A stretch of DNA of 64,000 nt from Lunularia cruciata. Lineage: Eukaryota; Streptophyta; Marchantiopsida; Lunulariales; Lunulariaceae. A program made the position numbers and the translations under genes. The notes under the pieces are model-generated. The model saw only the letters and a list, made by a program, of their open reading frames with translations. It was not told where the DNA came from and searched no databases. Location of the stretch: assembly GCA_948567375.1 (NCBI GenBank), contig OX419761.1, positions 54,500,501 through 54,564,500 of the forward strand, read 5' to 3'. Positions 1 to 12,960 of the stretch are shown here, in pieces (the first letter of the stretch is position 1; the number at the start of each line of letters is the position of its first letter).

Positions 1-1213
1 GAAGTGCTTCCATCAAAGAACAAGGTAGATGATTGTCAATTAGAGGACCAATTTGCCACCACGCTACTTTGCACCATTTGCAAGACATTTCTACTTGAGA
101 TTAAATCTTATGACAATGGAGTTCAGACAATGGAGAGGCAGTGTATGGTTTGCATTTCCATCTTTATCTTTGACAAGAAGCGGATGAAGAGGAGCAACAA
201 TACATTTTGCAACTGCAAGCAAGTGACAATCATTTCATCAGAATGATATAGAGGGAGATGGTAGAAGGAAGAAGTCTGAAGATGAAGAAGCGCACTAAAC
301 CCAAAGAAGTAGCCTTACCCCCACCACAATGATAGACCTGAAGACTCAATTTTCAAGGTAAGAAGGCGGTGAAGGATGAGACTTCAAAGACAAAGTCCGA
401 AGGAGAGACATAGTCCGAGAGAGGAGACTTTGAAGAAGCTAAACTCACATTACAAAGTGAGGAGTCTAAGAGTGAGAGTGAAGGTGAATTGATCATTTGG
501 AGGGAGGAGATGGCCCTTGCTTAGAGTTGCCCATGGAGGAGATGGACAAAGAACTGAAGAAAGAAGGCCAAAAGGGGGTAAAATCCAAGAGGTCAATGAC
601 AACTAAACTTGCAGGTTTGAGCTCAATGTATAAGGAAGAAGTAAGCTTGGAAGGAAGGTCATAGAAGGTACAAAGATCAAGACTTTGGAGGAAGAATCTG
701 GCGGAAGGAGCATTGATGGAGGCAAAGTACAAAGATAGAGTAGAAGATGAAGAAGACTTTGATGGGATGGAGTACTTATTGTAGAGTGTGAGTCCGTTGT
801 TTGTATTGTTGAAGAAGCAAAAGAAGGTGATCCAGAAAGATCATATAGAGGTGAAGAATGAGTTGCAAGTGATGAAGTATCTACTAGACAAAACAAGGGA
901 ATTGAAGGAGATTGTAGCCCAAAGGGGAGAAGAAGTTGAAGAACTTCAAGTGGATGTAGTCTTAAAGGAGATTAAAGTAGGAGAAGTAGGAGTGCAAGTG
1001 TCTTTGGATCAATTACCTAAGACATTAGAGAAGAGTAGGTTGGGACATAAAGAGATAGAAAGGTTACCCATTAGTGAAATTGTAGTTCACGGTGAAGTAA
1101 TAGTAGAAATAGTGGAAGATGTAGTAGAATTAGATAGACCTGAAGAAGGAGAAGTGATAAGAGGATCATTGGGTTTAGAAGCCAAAGTCCAGGTAGACAT
1201 TGGATTGGATTAG
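1..1213 (+). pseudogene. Remnant of LTR-encoded coiled-coil ORF (A1 5' LTR)
   Basis: Fragments in several frames match the LTR ORF that is best preserved at 58211-60784 and 41669-44185 (minus). The longest open stretch (788-1213) holds Lys/Glu-rich heptad-like sequence and the conserved acidic C-terminus ending VDIGLD, equivalent to VDIGSD in other copies. The central coiled coil is missing because of a deletion of about 690 bp. It is certainly non-functional. The function of the intact protein is unknown. Confidence 0.75.
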
Positions 1214-1330
1214 CAATAGATTTGAGATTTGAAGAGGTAGATATGAAAAGGTGCATTGCTATTTTGGATATGCAAGTTTGTAGAGTTGTTGTAGAATGGT
1301 ATTTTTGTTAGTAACTATCAATTGCTCTAC

Positions 1331-1338
1331 TATTTAAA
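1331..1338 (+). promoter_or_regulatory. TATA-like box of the A LTR
   Basis: TATTTAAA sits about 120 bp after the LTR ORF and about 520 bp before the LTR end. An equivalent CTATTTAAG occurs at the same place in the LTRs at 36646, 57791 and 55579/61585, and a decayed one at 11138. Position and conservation suggest the core promoter for the genomic transcript; this is inference. Confidence 0.45.
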
Positions 1339-1862
1339 GGAGGCTTTTACAATGTGTTGTTGTTCAACATTTGTAATTTTGAAGATAGATAAAGCAAAGT
1401 GCTGAGTTCACTACTTGCTACTTGAGCTTAATTCTGAGTCTCAATCGTATGTTTGCATTTGTGAGTGTGTGGAGAAATTCAAAGTGCAAGTTAACGTGCT
1501 TGTTGGATGTTGGATTCTATAGCCTTGATCTTCATTCTATATGTTTGATCCTAAGTGAAGTGCAATCAATGCGATGCCTTGATAGATTTGAGAAGAATTT
1601 AGTGTTGGTAGTATGTTGCATTTGTGAGTGCAATGCATGGTTGATGCAAAGCAATTTTGATTGAGAAAGTTGTGCTTTCAATGGAGGGGTTGAACATAAT
1701 TCTAAGGCAAAGTTATTTTGTAGTGAAGTACCTATCTTTGGAAAAGTGTAAATCATCACAATTGAAGTTTCTTTGGAAATTTTGAATCATATCTCTACAA
1801 GAACAAACTTTACTTACCTGATTACCACAAAAGTGAAATTTTTTGGGTTGTCACATGATTTT

Positions 1863-1880
1863 TGGTGTTGCTACCAGGGA
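1863..1880 (+). other. Primer-binding site of A1, decayed
   Basis: It starts 7 bp after the 5' LTR end. It reads TGGTGTTGCTACCAGGGA and aligns with the better preserved A2 site TGGCACCACTGCCGGGGA at 40429. That site resembles the complement of the 3' end of plant tRNA-Asp. Confidence 0.6.
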
Positions 1881-1943
1881 TAAAAATCTCAAAAGTGGAA
1901 GAATACAAAGCCAAATTCGAAATTGGGTTTTTAACCAATATGA

Positions 1944-4500
1944 ATGTCTGCATTGAGAGAACAATGGGAAGAGAGAGAGTTCAAAGATGAAATTTTGTGA
2001 AGGAGAAGGACCCCAAAAGGGCCATATCAATTTTGACAAAGTTGAAAGGGAGGTGTTGGATTTGCAACTTCTTCATGAAGTTCAAGAAGCCTTGCAAGAA
2101 CTTGAGCAACAAAAGCATGAAGTCGGGTGGTAAGGTTGCTTTGCATCTCCAACTTCCAAGAAGAAGAAAGACACCAGTGGACAAACATACTTTTTTTGAC
2201 CCAATACACTGACTTCCCCTAAAACAATCAAGGAATTCAAGTTTATAAAAAGATTTATTCATGAAAAGACAACACAAATTTTAACGGAAGAAGAGTGCCG
2301 ACATCTCTTACAAAAAATTCCTTGGTTAGCTCAAAGGAATTTTCAAGAGCACTCTAAAAGTGTTGAACCTTTTCCTCCATTTCTAGTCAAAATCAACACC
2401 ATCAAGGAAGAAGAATTTGTCAACAAAGACCCCACTTTGAACTTGACTAATTGGAACCCCTGGGCTATCAACACGGCATCAATACCAACCAGTTCCTTGG
2501 GTCCATCAAGTTCAACCTTACCACAACTGATTCCTTAGAGCCAAAGAATGACTTTGTTACTTGTCACCCAACACGCCTACCAGAAGTATAAGGACAGAAC
2601 AAGACAAAGACCCTGATGAATTCATTGAAGAATTCAAAGTCATTTGCTTTGCCAGCAAGGAACATGACTCCGCAGATTGTATGCGCATTTTTTCAAGTCT
2701 GCTCCAAAAGACAGGTCAGAGTTGGTATAAACATGTAACCACAAAGAGGTTTACACCAGCCAACTAGGCAGACTTGCAAAATGGCTTCTTAGAACAATTC
2801 CGAGAAGTTGATTATGATATGAGTGTCTTTGTGGCACTCAATGATTTAAATAGAGGGAAGAAGGAGAAGGTGAGAGACTAATTTGAGCGGTTCATGGCCC
2901 TTTTGAACCGTGTCCCAAAGCAATCTGGTGTGGTGGGTTACTCCGATGCCCAAGCCATTACTTGGTTTCTTGGAGGACTATCACCAGAGATTTGTATCTT
3001 TGCCAAGGGGAGGAATGTAACTTCCTTAGACAAGGTCCTCAAACATATTGCTCGATATGAGGCGGCTCACTCTCACTCTTCTAGTAACCAAAGAAATCAA
3101 GAGAAGAAAGGCAAGAAGCCTAGAAGAAGAGCTTCTTGCAATACATCCCCTTCTTTAGAATCCAAAGAAGATTCAAAGCCAAGAACAATACAAAGACGCA
3201 AAGGAAAGAAGCCATTGACACCCCAACAAAGAGTGTAAATAAGGTTGATAATAGGCTGGAGACTCTTATAAAAGAGTTTGCGGATTTCAAGATCCAAATG
3301 ATTGGAGCTAAGGACCAAAGAAAGCCTCCTTCATTTGGCAGACCAAATGTATGGTGCACTACATGTGGCAAATCAGGCCACGCTAATATGGAGTGTTTGA
3401 CTTGCACTGCATTTTTAGTGCAACAAATTGATTGGGTTCCAAGTTAGGACCAAAGTGAGGAAGAAGAGACCATGTACTAGACCCAAGAGGTATAGCCTTA
3501 GGCAAGTCATCATATCAAGGTCTAAGGTGTGGACCAAGGGAGTATAATAACAATGCTCCCCCACAAAGACCACCAATGGGGAGCCAAAATTGCTCCCTAA
3601 ATGTTGCACAAGAGCATGTTACAATTGTGGCTCGATGGGACATTGGTCTCCACACTATCCGGAGCCAAGATGGCAAGTAGGGTATGTTCTCCTATGTGGA
3701 AATTGTAAGGGATGAGGTCATACTAGCAACTAGTGTCCTCATCCATCCAACCCAAAGCCACTTGTAAAATATGTATAGACCCCAGCTAAGGGTGTTGCAC
3801 TCCAATCAAAAGGGGATACAAATGTAAATTGTATAACACTTGAGGAGGAGAGACCTTAAGAAGGGAGTTTGGCTTTTGAAGGCAAATGGCCAGACCTCAA
3901 AATTTTGAAGGTTGAGACACGCTCGAGTAAGATGAAGCATGATCCCAAAGAAGCAAGTACTACTTCTTTGTCTTCACAAAAGGCAAAGAGGCTATGTTTG
4001 TGAGCTATTCTTTCTGCAAAGGAGGGAAAGATTCTAGCAAAAGCTAAAGCTAAAGCTTCGCAGAAAGAAATTCAAGAAGCAGTACAAAAAACTCAAGAAA
4101 TGAGTTTGGAGGAGGATACAAAGACAAAGCCTCCCATGTTTCTGGCGGACATCAGATCCAAAGTGAAGGATCTGATCCAAGCCGAGGTGGGCAAACCCAA
4201 AGAACCTCAAGTCAAGACCACCAGTACTCTGGTCACAATCTTGAAGCGCACCAAAGTCCAACTTGAACAAGGAGAGACTATGAACCCAAAGATGAAGGTG
4301 AAGAAGGTGAAGTTGGGAGGAGTTCCCCAATACAATATTATGGCAGATTTGGCATCCATGAATATGAATGTGACATTTAAGCAATTGTAGGAAGACAACA
4401 AGCTGTACAAAAAACAGCTTAGTTTGGCTCTCAAGAAAGTAAGAGCAATGTCCAAAGAGGACATGCCAACCATTTATCATATTGAGCAAGAGGATCTAGG
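1944..4500 (+). pseudogene. gag: A1 gag (capsid and nucleocapsid), decayed
   Basis: The start ATG at 1944 is chosen because the frame after it matches A2 gag from 40510. A retrotransposon gag capsid-like region lies at about 2561-3100 (motifs include DEFIEEFKV and a conserved SWY near 2718). CX2CX4HX4C zinc knuckles follow: one intact near 3360-3400, a second near 3622 with its last Cys changed to Tyr, and a third near 3700 with two stops. Nucleocapsid knuckles bind the RNA genome. The ORF is split by at least ten lesions. A Lys/Glu-rich segment at about 4020-4130 resembles the same part of A2. Confidence 0.75.
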
Positions 4501-4509
4501 ATCTCCCAA

Positions 4510-7500
4510 AGTTGATACAGAGATTACAAGGTGCATGATAACATTGATACCCATTGATTTGGGTTCTGGTGTTAATGTCATGATTGAAGATACTACAAAT
4601 TGATTGGGGTACCATACATTTGAGCCAACACCCCAAATTTTGAAGTTTGTAGATCAAACCAAGAGACGGTCTTTGGGCATGCTATCAAATATCACTATGA
4701 TCATTAGAGGAGTGCTCTTCAAATTGAATTATATTGTGTTGCGACCAGTTACCAAAATTGGTTACCCACTGTTGATTGGCAGACCTTGGTTGTACAATGC
4801 CCAAGTTATTGTGGATTGGCAGCAACAAAAGTTGAGGTTCAAGGACATCTTGTCCAAAGACCAGAAGCTGGTGATGGTGATTTAGATGAAGGTTCACCAC
4901 CTTGAAGAGACAACTTTGTCAGAAGACAAAGATGAATTCAAAGATTCATCATCTTCATCTTCAAGCAACTCCAAAGACAAAGTCCAAGTCAATTACTTGG
5001 AGTGCTACAAGGTGGGTGTAGAAGATGAAGATCTATATGACATTGTCTCAAGTGAAAATGACTTGGAGGAAGGGGGTTTGATTGCGGTTTGACTTGGGTT
5101 AAGTTGAGTCAGTCACATTGAAGGAGTCATTAACCCCGATGATTGTCAAGATGTTGTCTTGGCCAAAGAAAAAATCTTGAAGATTTCAAAGACTGGTAAG
5201 ATACACTACCCTGTTTATAGTGTACCAGGATGTCTTCACCTGGTCAATTGATCAAATGCCGGGTATTCCACATGAATTTGGAGAACATTGGATTGATCTT
5301 GTTGAGTGCGTAGTTTCATTTTGGCAAAGACAATATTGCCTGACCCAAAGTACTCACTCTTGGTGAAAGATAAAATTAATAAGTACTTAGGGGCCAGAAT
5401 AATCTTTCCCATTTTGAGCAGTGACCAAATTTCCCCTATTGTCATTGTCATGAAGAAGAAGACAAGGAAGATTCAAGTGTGCCAAGCTTTTTGCAATTTA
5501 AATGCAATTACTTGGAAAAATCATCATCCCTTGCCTTTCACCTACCATTTTGGACCAAGTAGCTGGCCATCTTTGTTATAGTTTTCTCGATGAATTTTTA
5601 GGCTATAATCAAGTATCCATCCAAGAAGAAGACAAGGACAAAACTACATTCACTACCAATTAGGATACTTTTGCTTACAATCAAATGCCCTTCGGGTTGT
5701 GTAATGCTCATGCTACTTTCTAGCGGATGATGAATGTAATTTTCAAAGATTTTATGTGCAAATTTGTGGAGGTCTTCATTGATGATTTTTGTGTGTTTGG
5801 GCAAAGAGAAGTACATTTGGATTACCTTTGCCAAATTTTTAATAGGTGTTGTTTTTCTGGCTTGTCATTACACCTAGAGAAATGTTTCTTTGCAATGAAG
5901 GAGGGTATTCTTTTGAGGCATCAGGTGTCAAGCCAAGGTATTGAAGTTGATGTTGAGAAGGTGAAAGTCATCTCAGCTTTGGAATCCCCTAAAAACATTT
6001 GGGAGCTAAGGGCCTTCTTGGCACATGTTGGATACTACATCCACTTTCTATCAAACTACGCAGTGCTTGTTGCACCATTAACAAAGCTTCTAAAGAAGTC
6101 CAAAGACTACTTGTGGGAAGCAAAACAAGAAAGAGCTTTCCAAGAATTGAAGAAGAAACTGGCCAAAGCACTAGTTATGAGAGCCATGAATTGGGATGCT
6201 CCTTTTCATGTGTATGTGGACACTTTGTCCATGCCAATCAGAGTAGTCTTAAGTCAGAAGGATGAGAAGAAGAAAGATTACCAAATCTACTATGCCAACT
6301 GACAACTTTCAATTTCAAAAAGAAATTACTCTATGATTGAAAGAGAAGCACTCGGAATGGTATACGCTTGCAAGAGGTTTCACCACTATCTATCGGGATA
6401 CAAGTTTGTCTTCTATGTTGATTATTATGCATTGCAACATCTGGTCAAGAAGGCAGATTTGTCCAGGCATATTGCAAGATGGATCTTGTTATTACAAGAG
6501 TTCATATACACGGTACAAGTAAGGAAGGGATCTTTGCATTCAAATGTGGACTTTCTATCTAGGTTGGAAACTCAAGACCAAGATGTGGAAGTTTATGATC
6601 GATTTCTTGATGAAGAGTTATACCATTTAATGGCAATGTGAAGTACAAGGTATGTGGTGGAATATCATTATCTGCATACTTGCCATTGTCCTGAGGGGCT
6701 GGACCCAGAGCAGAGAGCAATCTTCCTTAGGAAGATGGGACTCTACCAGCTAAAACACAACATTTTATTTAAGATGGGCAAAGATGAAGTACTTTGGAGA
6801 TGCTTGGAGGCATACAAAGTTGAAGGAGTAATTGAGTCCTTACACTCTAAAGCATTGGGAGGACATTATGCCCTAAAGAATACTATAAAGAAGATTCTTT
6901 CATCAGGGTATTGGTGGCCTATGATGTATAAGGACAATCATGCCTACATACAAGTTGTGATGCTTGTCAATGAATAGGAAAGCTGATTGTCCTTTGACTA
7001 CTTCCTAGTGGCCTTTGAGACCAATTTTACCATTGGCTCCATTTGAGAAATGGAGTATTGATTTTGTGGGTACAATTCAACCAATGACCCAATTTACAAG
7101 GAAGAGATACATCTTGGTGTGCATTGATTATGGTACCAAGATGGTGGAAGCCGAGGCAACTTGGAGAGATGATGCAAAAATAGTTGCGCAATTTTTTTTT
7201 CCAAAACATCATTTCATGTTACGGATGTCCTTTGGAATTGGTTAGTGATTAGGGCACTCATTTTTTGAACTCCATGGTGGAAGCATTAACCAAGTACTTC
7301 CAGATTAAACATTGGAAGACAACTCCTTATAATGCAAGAGCAAATGGACTAACAGAGAAGGCCAATGGATTGTTGTGCAAAATTTTGAATAGGATGATAG
7401 TCAATTATCCTACAGTTGGGAAATAAAGTTACCTACAGCTTTGTGGGCATATCGAATGGCTGAAAAGATTACCACCAAAAAAATGCCTTACTTTTTGACA

Positions 7501-7975
7501 TACGGATTGCATTCCATAGTACCTATTGAATTTGAAGTACCGACATATCACATTCTCTGTGAAGAATGATTGCCAGATGAAGAAAGCCAAGATCTTCAAA
7601 TCCATCAATTGATGTGATTAGAGGAGAAAAGGGATGATACAATGCAAACCACAAAGGAAGTGCAAGAACAAAGGAAAGTCAGGCACGATAAGCAAATCAA
7701 GCCTATTGCTATTTAGGGGGTAATTTGGTGTTGTTATATGACAATTGCCAAATATTTTTTTCAGGCAAGCTGCATTTAAGGTGGATGGAGCCATAGCATG
7801 GATGGACATTTATGCCATACCATAATAACCATACCATGCTATGCATATTTTTGACAATTTCTCTATTCAACTTGCAAACCTGGAGGGCAATCCCTTTGCC
7901 ACTCAAGTGAACGGGTGGAGAGTTAGAAAATATTGGACCATGGACCCCACCTTGTATAAAGAACCTACTATCGGT
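4510..7975 (+). pseudogene. pol: A1 pol (protease, RT, RNase H, integrase), decayed
   Basis: Aspartic protease remnant at about 4546-4885: the active-site triad region reads IDLGSG instead of the usual D-[ST/G]-G, followed by a GRPWL motif. RT at about 5306-5990 has the catalytic FIDDF at 5775-5789 and SPIVIV upstream. RNase H spans about 6160-6590 with DTLSM and SRLE-type ends. Integrase runs from about 6640, with an HX-HCC zinc region and D,D-35-E core pieces near 7060-7420. Stops and frameshifts occur throughout. Unlike A2, this copy keeps the protease-to-RT junction. Confidence 0.8.
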
Positions 7976-7997
7976 GTTTGCGGGGATGCTCACATTT

Positions 7998-8008
7998 GAG
8001 GGAGGGGG
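7998..8008 (+). other. Polypurine tract of A1
   Basis: GAGGGAGGGGG lies two bases before the 3' LTR start. The same 11 bases precede the A2 3' LTR at 49454-49464. It is the expected primer for plus-strand DNA synthesis. Confidence 0.8.
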
Positions 8009-8010
8009 TA

Positions 8011-11000
8011 TATGGTACCCACATTTTTTGTTTTGATAAGTTTTGAAGAAGAAGTGTATTGAGGAAGCCAAATTCCAAAGAAAAGAATGGACTTATGTAT
8101 CTTTGGAGTAAACCCAAAGAAGTTGACCTTAGGTCGGGAACCGTAAGTGCTCGGATGGGGTTACAAAGAGACAAATCCAAAGAAAGGCATCTTTGGAATG
8201 GGAAGCAAAGGCCGATACAAAGAAGATGTAACAACCTTTCTACATGTTAGGCCAACCAAGAATGTACACTTAAAGAAATGGCGGAGGCAAGAGAAGAACA
8301 CCTTGAATGTGATAGGAAACAAAGATGCAAAAACAGTGGGGGTCTATTTTGAAATTGACTAAAGAATGACTGCACTTTGAAGTACTATACAATTGCATAG
8401 GGGGAAATTGAACATGTCAAGTAGATACCCTATACCTTTGAGTAGTCAACCTGCAGTAATGTGCATCAAAAGCCAATTGAGAGTGAAATTTTTTGAAGTC
8501 CAGAAGAGGTTAGAGTGTCATGTCTAGGAGAGGGGATAATCTTCCAGTGCCAAAGAACTAGTGATCAGATCATGGCAAAGAAGACAAAGAACGCACTCGC
8601 ACTGAAGAGTTTTGCAATTTGGTGATAAGATGTCATAGCTAGGATTGAAGTCTTGAACAGACTTTGGATCACGTTCCTAGCATGGAACTAGAATGCTAGT
8701 TTCCAGGTGTCATGGCAAAGATAACTACCAGTAATTGTCAAGATGGCTCCAAAGTTATGGAGAAGAGATGAAATCTGGCTCAAGGGATTGAGTTGGATTA
8801 GAAGCTGGTATTGGGGAAGGAAGCATGAGATGCAACTAGGATCACCTTCTATAGGAAGTGTGACATTGCAAAAGAAATTGCTAAAATTAGAAATTTGTTC
8901 TTTGCTCTATGAACCAACAATGGCTACAAAGTAGAGTCCTATTGGGACCCAATTAAGCAAAGCATCATGGGAGCAATCATGGCAATGTTCAAGCCCAAGT
9001 GAACAACATATGTGAACATGCAATAGGTAGTCTTCTTCCACTAGATGTTTGCAGGAGAGAAGGTGAAGTGCTTCCATCAGAGAACAAGGAAGATGATTGT
9101 CAATTGGAGGACCGATTCGCCACCATACTACTACGCACCATTTGCAATACATTTCTTCTTGGGATTAAATCTATTGACAATGGAGGAGAGGCAACATATG
9201 GTTTTGCATTTCTATCTCAATCTTTGACAAGAAGCGGATGAAGAGGAGCAACAATACATTTTGCAACTATGAGCCAGTGATGATCATTTCATCAGAATGG
9301 AACAAAGGGAGATGATGGAAGGAAGAAGTCCAAAGACAAAGAAGCGTGCTGAACCCAAAGAAGTAGCCTTACCCCAACCACAATGAAAGACATGAAGACT
9401 CAATCTATGAGGTAAGAAGGCAGTGAAGGATGAGACTTTGAAGACAAAGTCTGAAGGAGAGATGGAGTCCAAGAGAGGAGACTCCAAAGAAGCTGAGCTC
9501 ACATTATAAAGTGAGGAGTCTAGGAGTGAGAATGAAGGTGAAGATGAAGTCCAAAAATCAGTTGAGGTAGAAGACAATGAGGCATTCTATGCGGTGATTG
9601 ACCGTATGGAGGGAGGAGATGGCTCTTGCATGGCGGAGATGGACAAAGAACTGAAGAAAGAAGACCAGAAGGGGTTAAGATCCGAGAGGTCCATGACAGC
9701 TAAACCTATAGGTCCGAGCTCATTGTATAAGGAAGAAGTAAGCTCAGAAGGAAGGTCATTGAAGGTACAAATATCAAGACTTTGGGAGAAGACTCTGGCA
9801 GAAGGAGCATTGATGGAGGCAAAGTACAAAGATAGAGTAGAAGATGAAGAAGACTTTGATGAAGTGGAGTACTTATTGCATATTGTGAGTCCATTGTTGG
9901 TGCTATTGAAGAAGCAAAAGAAGGTGATCCAAAAAGATCATATGGAGTTGAAGAATGAGTTGTAGGTGATGAAGTATTTGCTGGAAAAAACAAGGGAATT
10001 GAAGGAGACTGTAACCCAAAGCAAAGAAGAAGCTGAAGAACTTCAAGTGGATGTAGTCTTGAAGAAGAAGAATTTAGAGAACTTGCAAGAGAGTTTCAAC
10101 AAGCGTGGAAGAGAGATGCCAAAGAGTTGAAAGAGCCAAAGAGTCAAGCCAAAGAGTTGAAAGAGCAAAAAGCATTGGTGGAGAAGATGAAAGGTGGAGT
10201 CAGCAAAGATTGCATTGAAAGCATACATGTGAAGGCAATGGCGGCTATGATAGAGCAAGAGTTAGAGAGCTTGAAGAAGAGTGCGGCCAAGAAGGATCAA
10301 ACATGGTAGAGGAAGTTAGCAATCCAACACCAAGAGGAGGAAAGATTGAGAAGTTTGGTAAGAAGTGCCAAGATGCAGAGTGCTCAGTATGCGGAGGAGA
10401 AGAAGATGCTTGCAACCGAGTACAAAGATGAGTTGAAGATATACAAAGAAGAGTTGAAGGCAAAACGATCTCCAAGGTATGCATCAGAGTCAATAGGAGA
10501 AGTTGTTGGGAGATTGAGATAATGCTGAGCATAGAGTTTGAAAGAAAGTTGGAGGAAGCAAGACTGCATGAATTGAAGTTGCTAGTGTAGGAGACGAGGA
10601 AGAGGAGAGAAAAAGATGTGGATATGAACACTCTTTTGATTCAAGGGAACAAGTAGATAGGAAGATAATTGAGGTAGAAGACAATGTAAGTCTCAGATTA
10701 GACTTAGTAAATTCAAAGTTAGAGAGACTTTAGAGTAGTATGAAGGAAGATAAGGGGTCCATAGTAGGAGAAGTAGGAGTGCAGGTGTCTTTGGATCAAT
10801 TACCTAAGACATTAGAGAAGAGAAAGTCAGGAGATAAAGAGATAGAAAGGTTACCCATTAGTGAAATTGTAGTTTAGGGTGAAGAAGTAGTAGAAATAGT
10901 GGAAGATATAGTAGAATTAGTGGCAGATGTAGTAGAATTAGATAGATCCGAAGAAGGAGAAGTGATAGAAAAATCATCGGGTTTAGAAGCCAAAGTTGAG

Positions 11001-11808
11001 GTAGACATTGGATTGGATAAGGAACAAATTTGAGATTTGAAGAGGTAGAATGAAGAGGTGCATTGTCATTTTGGATCTACAAGTTTGTAGAGTTGTTGTA
11101 GAATGGTATTTTTGTTAGTAATTATTGATTGCTCTACTATTTGAAGGAGGCATTTGTAGTGTGTTTTTTTAGCATTTGTAATTTTGAAGATAGATAAAGC
11201 AAAGTGTTGAGTTTAGTACTCATCACTTGAGCTTAATTCCGAGTCTCAATCTTATGTTTGTGTTTGTGAGTGTGTGAAAAAATTTGAAGTGCAAGTCAAT
11301 GTGCTTGTTGGATGTTGGTTTTTGTAGCCTTGATCTTCATTTTGTATGTTTGATCCTAAGTGAAGTGCAATCAAAGCAATGTCTTGATAGATTTGAGAGG
11401 AATTGTAGTGTTGATAGTATTTTGCATTTGTGAGTGTAGTGTAGGATTGATGCAAAGCAATTTCAATTGAGGAAGTTGTGCCTTTAATGGAGGGAGGAAC
11501 ACAATTTTGAGGCAAAGTTGTTTTGTAGTGAAGTAGCCATCTTCAAAAAGTCTAAATCATCACAATTGAAGTTTGTTTGGAAAGATTAGATAGTATTGTG
11601 ATTATGGAGTGATAATTGTGCGAGAATGTAATTAGTGCTTGCTACTCTCTTTTGGGTGTAGTTTCTACCCAAGAGATTAAAGATGCAACAAAGAAGAATT
11701 GTTTGTTACTATTTGACTTTATATTTGACCACTTTTGAATCATATCTCTGCGGGAATGAACTTGACTTATTTGATTACCACAAAAGTGATATTTGCCAAA
11801 TTGTCACA
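8011..11808 (+). repeat. A1 3' LTR, complete (3798 bp)
   Basis: It starts TATGGTACCCACATTTTTTG (other copies TGTGGT(G/A)CCCACA) and ends TTGTCACA. It belongs to the same LTR subfamily as A3 and A4, judged by its ORF start. It contains a degraded LTR ORF and a decayed TATA-like box at about 11138. The next bases, TTAGATCCTATGGAG, belong to family B gag. Confidence 0.9.
8414..11034 (+). pseudogene. LTR-encoded coiled-coil ORF in A1 3' LTR, decayed
   Basis: The ATG at 8414 aligns with the start at 55987 in A4. Recognisable parts in order: an N-terminal globular domain (about 8414-9300, heavily broken), an acidic linker, and a long Glu/Lys-rich coiled-coil region (about 9594-10740, best open stretch 9594-9965). 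The acidic C-terminus VDIGLD comes just before the stop at 11032. Many stops and frameshifts are present. It has the same layout as the ORFs of the other A LTRs, and its function is unknown. Confidence 0.75.
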
Positions 11809-12960
11809 TTAGATCCTATGGAGTGAGTGGATGGCCCTAGTGTGGCCAGACCCTTACCTTCATTTTTGGGTCAACAACAGCTAGTGATCCTATGGAGTGA
11901 GTGGTGGTACTGCTTGTTGGACTTGTGGTGGATCTTATCACAAGAGAGAGTGCACTTAGGGCAGTAGACCTGATACTTCTGGTGCATCACAGCTAGCATA
12001 GAGACAATGTGAGCATTGACACAAATTTGATCACACAAGTGACCAATGTTTTGACTTAAACCTAGAGTTATAAAGTGGTAGAGCTGCTATGGCAGGTGGT
12101 AGAGGAGCTCCAAGTAATGGAGGACGAGGTGGTAGAGGTGATGGTAAAGGATCCACACCTAGCAGAGGTGTAGACCTACCTTTACTTTTAATACAACCAT
12201 GGCTATTTGGATTGAGCAGTTGGATTAGAGATTGGCTAGCATGGCCATAGCTCAAGGAGAGATTAGATTCGGGTGCTAAGGCTCCTACCTCATATGTGAG
12301 TGATAGAGACGTCTTTGACTTCATGTGTGGAGCAGCATAGGTGTATGCATCTACCGTAGTGACTAGGAGTGCAGTATGTGCACCAGAGCCTAGAGGAGCA
12401 TCAATGGAGTTGGACTAACATAGAGGAAAGGCTGGTAGATAGGTTAGACTTCCCGAGTCTTTTACACTATCTAAGGCACTATAGATGACATCCATGGCTC
12501 CTAGATGTCCTAATGCAAGTGTGGTAGGTGGTGATGGGATGCATGATGGACTACCTCCTAGTCAAAAACTTGCTACTACACAGATTGAGTCTAGCATGAT
12601 GTATGGGTGGCTCAGCTGATTATGCACTTTCTATTATTCTCAACTAATGACATGTGTACATTGGGAGTTGATCTAGCCCTAGTGTTTTGGTTGGCTGCAA
12701 TGCTTTGTGGCAGTAGGGATGATGTCGTTCCTACTATTAGATCATAGGTGGTTGATAGTGGAGTTGACTTGGTTGAGGAGTATGGGATCCACTCAACAAC
12801 TAGTGGTTTATGGCAAGTAGCAATAGCTAGATTGGAGGAGTTAGGGATCCACACATCTCTAGGTGGTAGTTCTACACAATACATCACTTGTGGAGAGCTT
12901 GTTGTTCAGATTCAGCCCGGTCATCCAACTAATAGCTCTGTGGTGAGAGCTTAGGCCATT
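11809..12960 (+). pseudogene. gag: Element B2, 5' fragment: gag zinc knuckles and protease remnant
   Basis: This aligns with B1 23515-24850. It holds the two knuckle regions (CWTCGG type near 11918; CEH-type near 12008) and the Gly/Arg-rich tail, then a protease-region remnant that lacks the part corresponding to B1 24530-24755. It ends at CATT (12957-12960), where B1 is inserted, and resumes after the second CATT at 50083. Joined in register, the two halves align gaplessly with the B1 paralogue around 24850, which proves they were one element. Confidence 0.85.
12957..12960 (+). repeat. Left target duplication (CATT) of element B1
   Basis: CATT directly precedes TGTCACGCC. The matching copy is at 50079-50082, after the LTR end ACGACA. 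Confidence 0.8.

Larger units (their letters stand above)
1..1855 (+). repeat. A1 5' LTR, 3' half only
   Basis: This is homologous to the end of the other family A LTRs, including the conserved tail with GATATTTGCC-like sequence and the terminal TTGTCACA, and it is followed at once by a primer-binding site. Compared with the 3' LTR of the same element, about 690 bp of the coiled-coil coding part (corresponding to roughly 10063-10750) is missing near 970. A TATA-like TATTTAAA lies at 1331-1338, where the other copies have CTATTTAAG. Confidence 0.88.
1..11808 (+). mobile_element. Element A1: Ty3/gypsy retrotransposon with giant LTRs, decayed, cut by window edge
   Basis: Order seen: partial 5' LTR (1-1855), primer site, gag, pol, polypurine tract, complete 3' LTR (8011-11808). 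Both LTRs carry the remains of a coiled-coil ORF. All reading frames are broken by stops and frameshifts, so this is an old copy. The right boundary is clear: the LTR ends in TTGTCACA at 11808 and the following bases are family B gag sequence, so A1 was inserted into element B2. The left boundary and left target duplication lie outside the window. Confidence 0.9.
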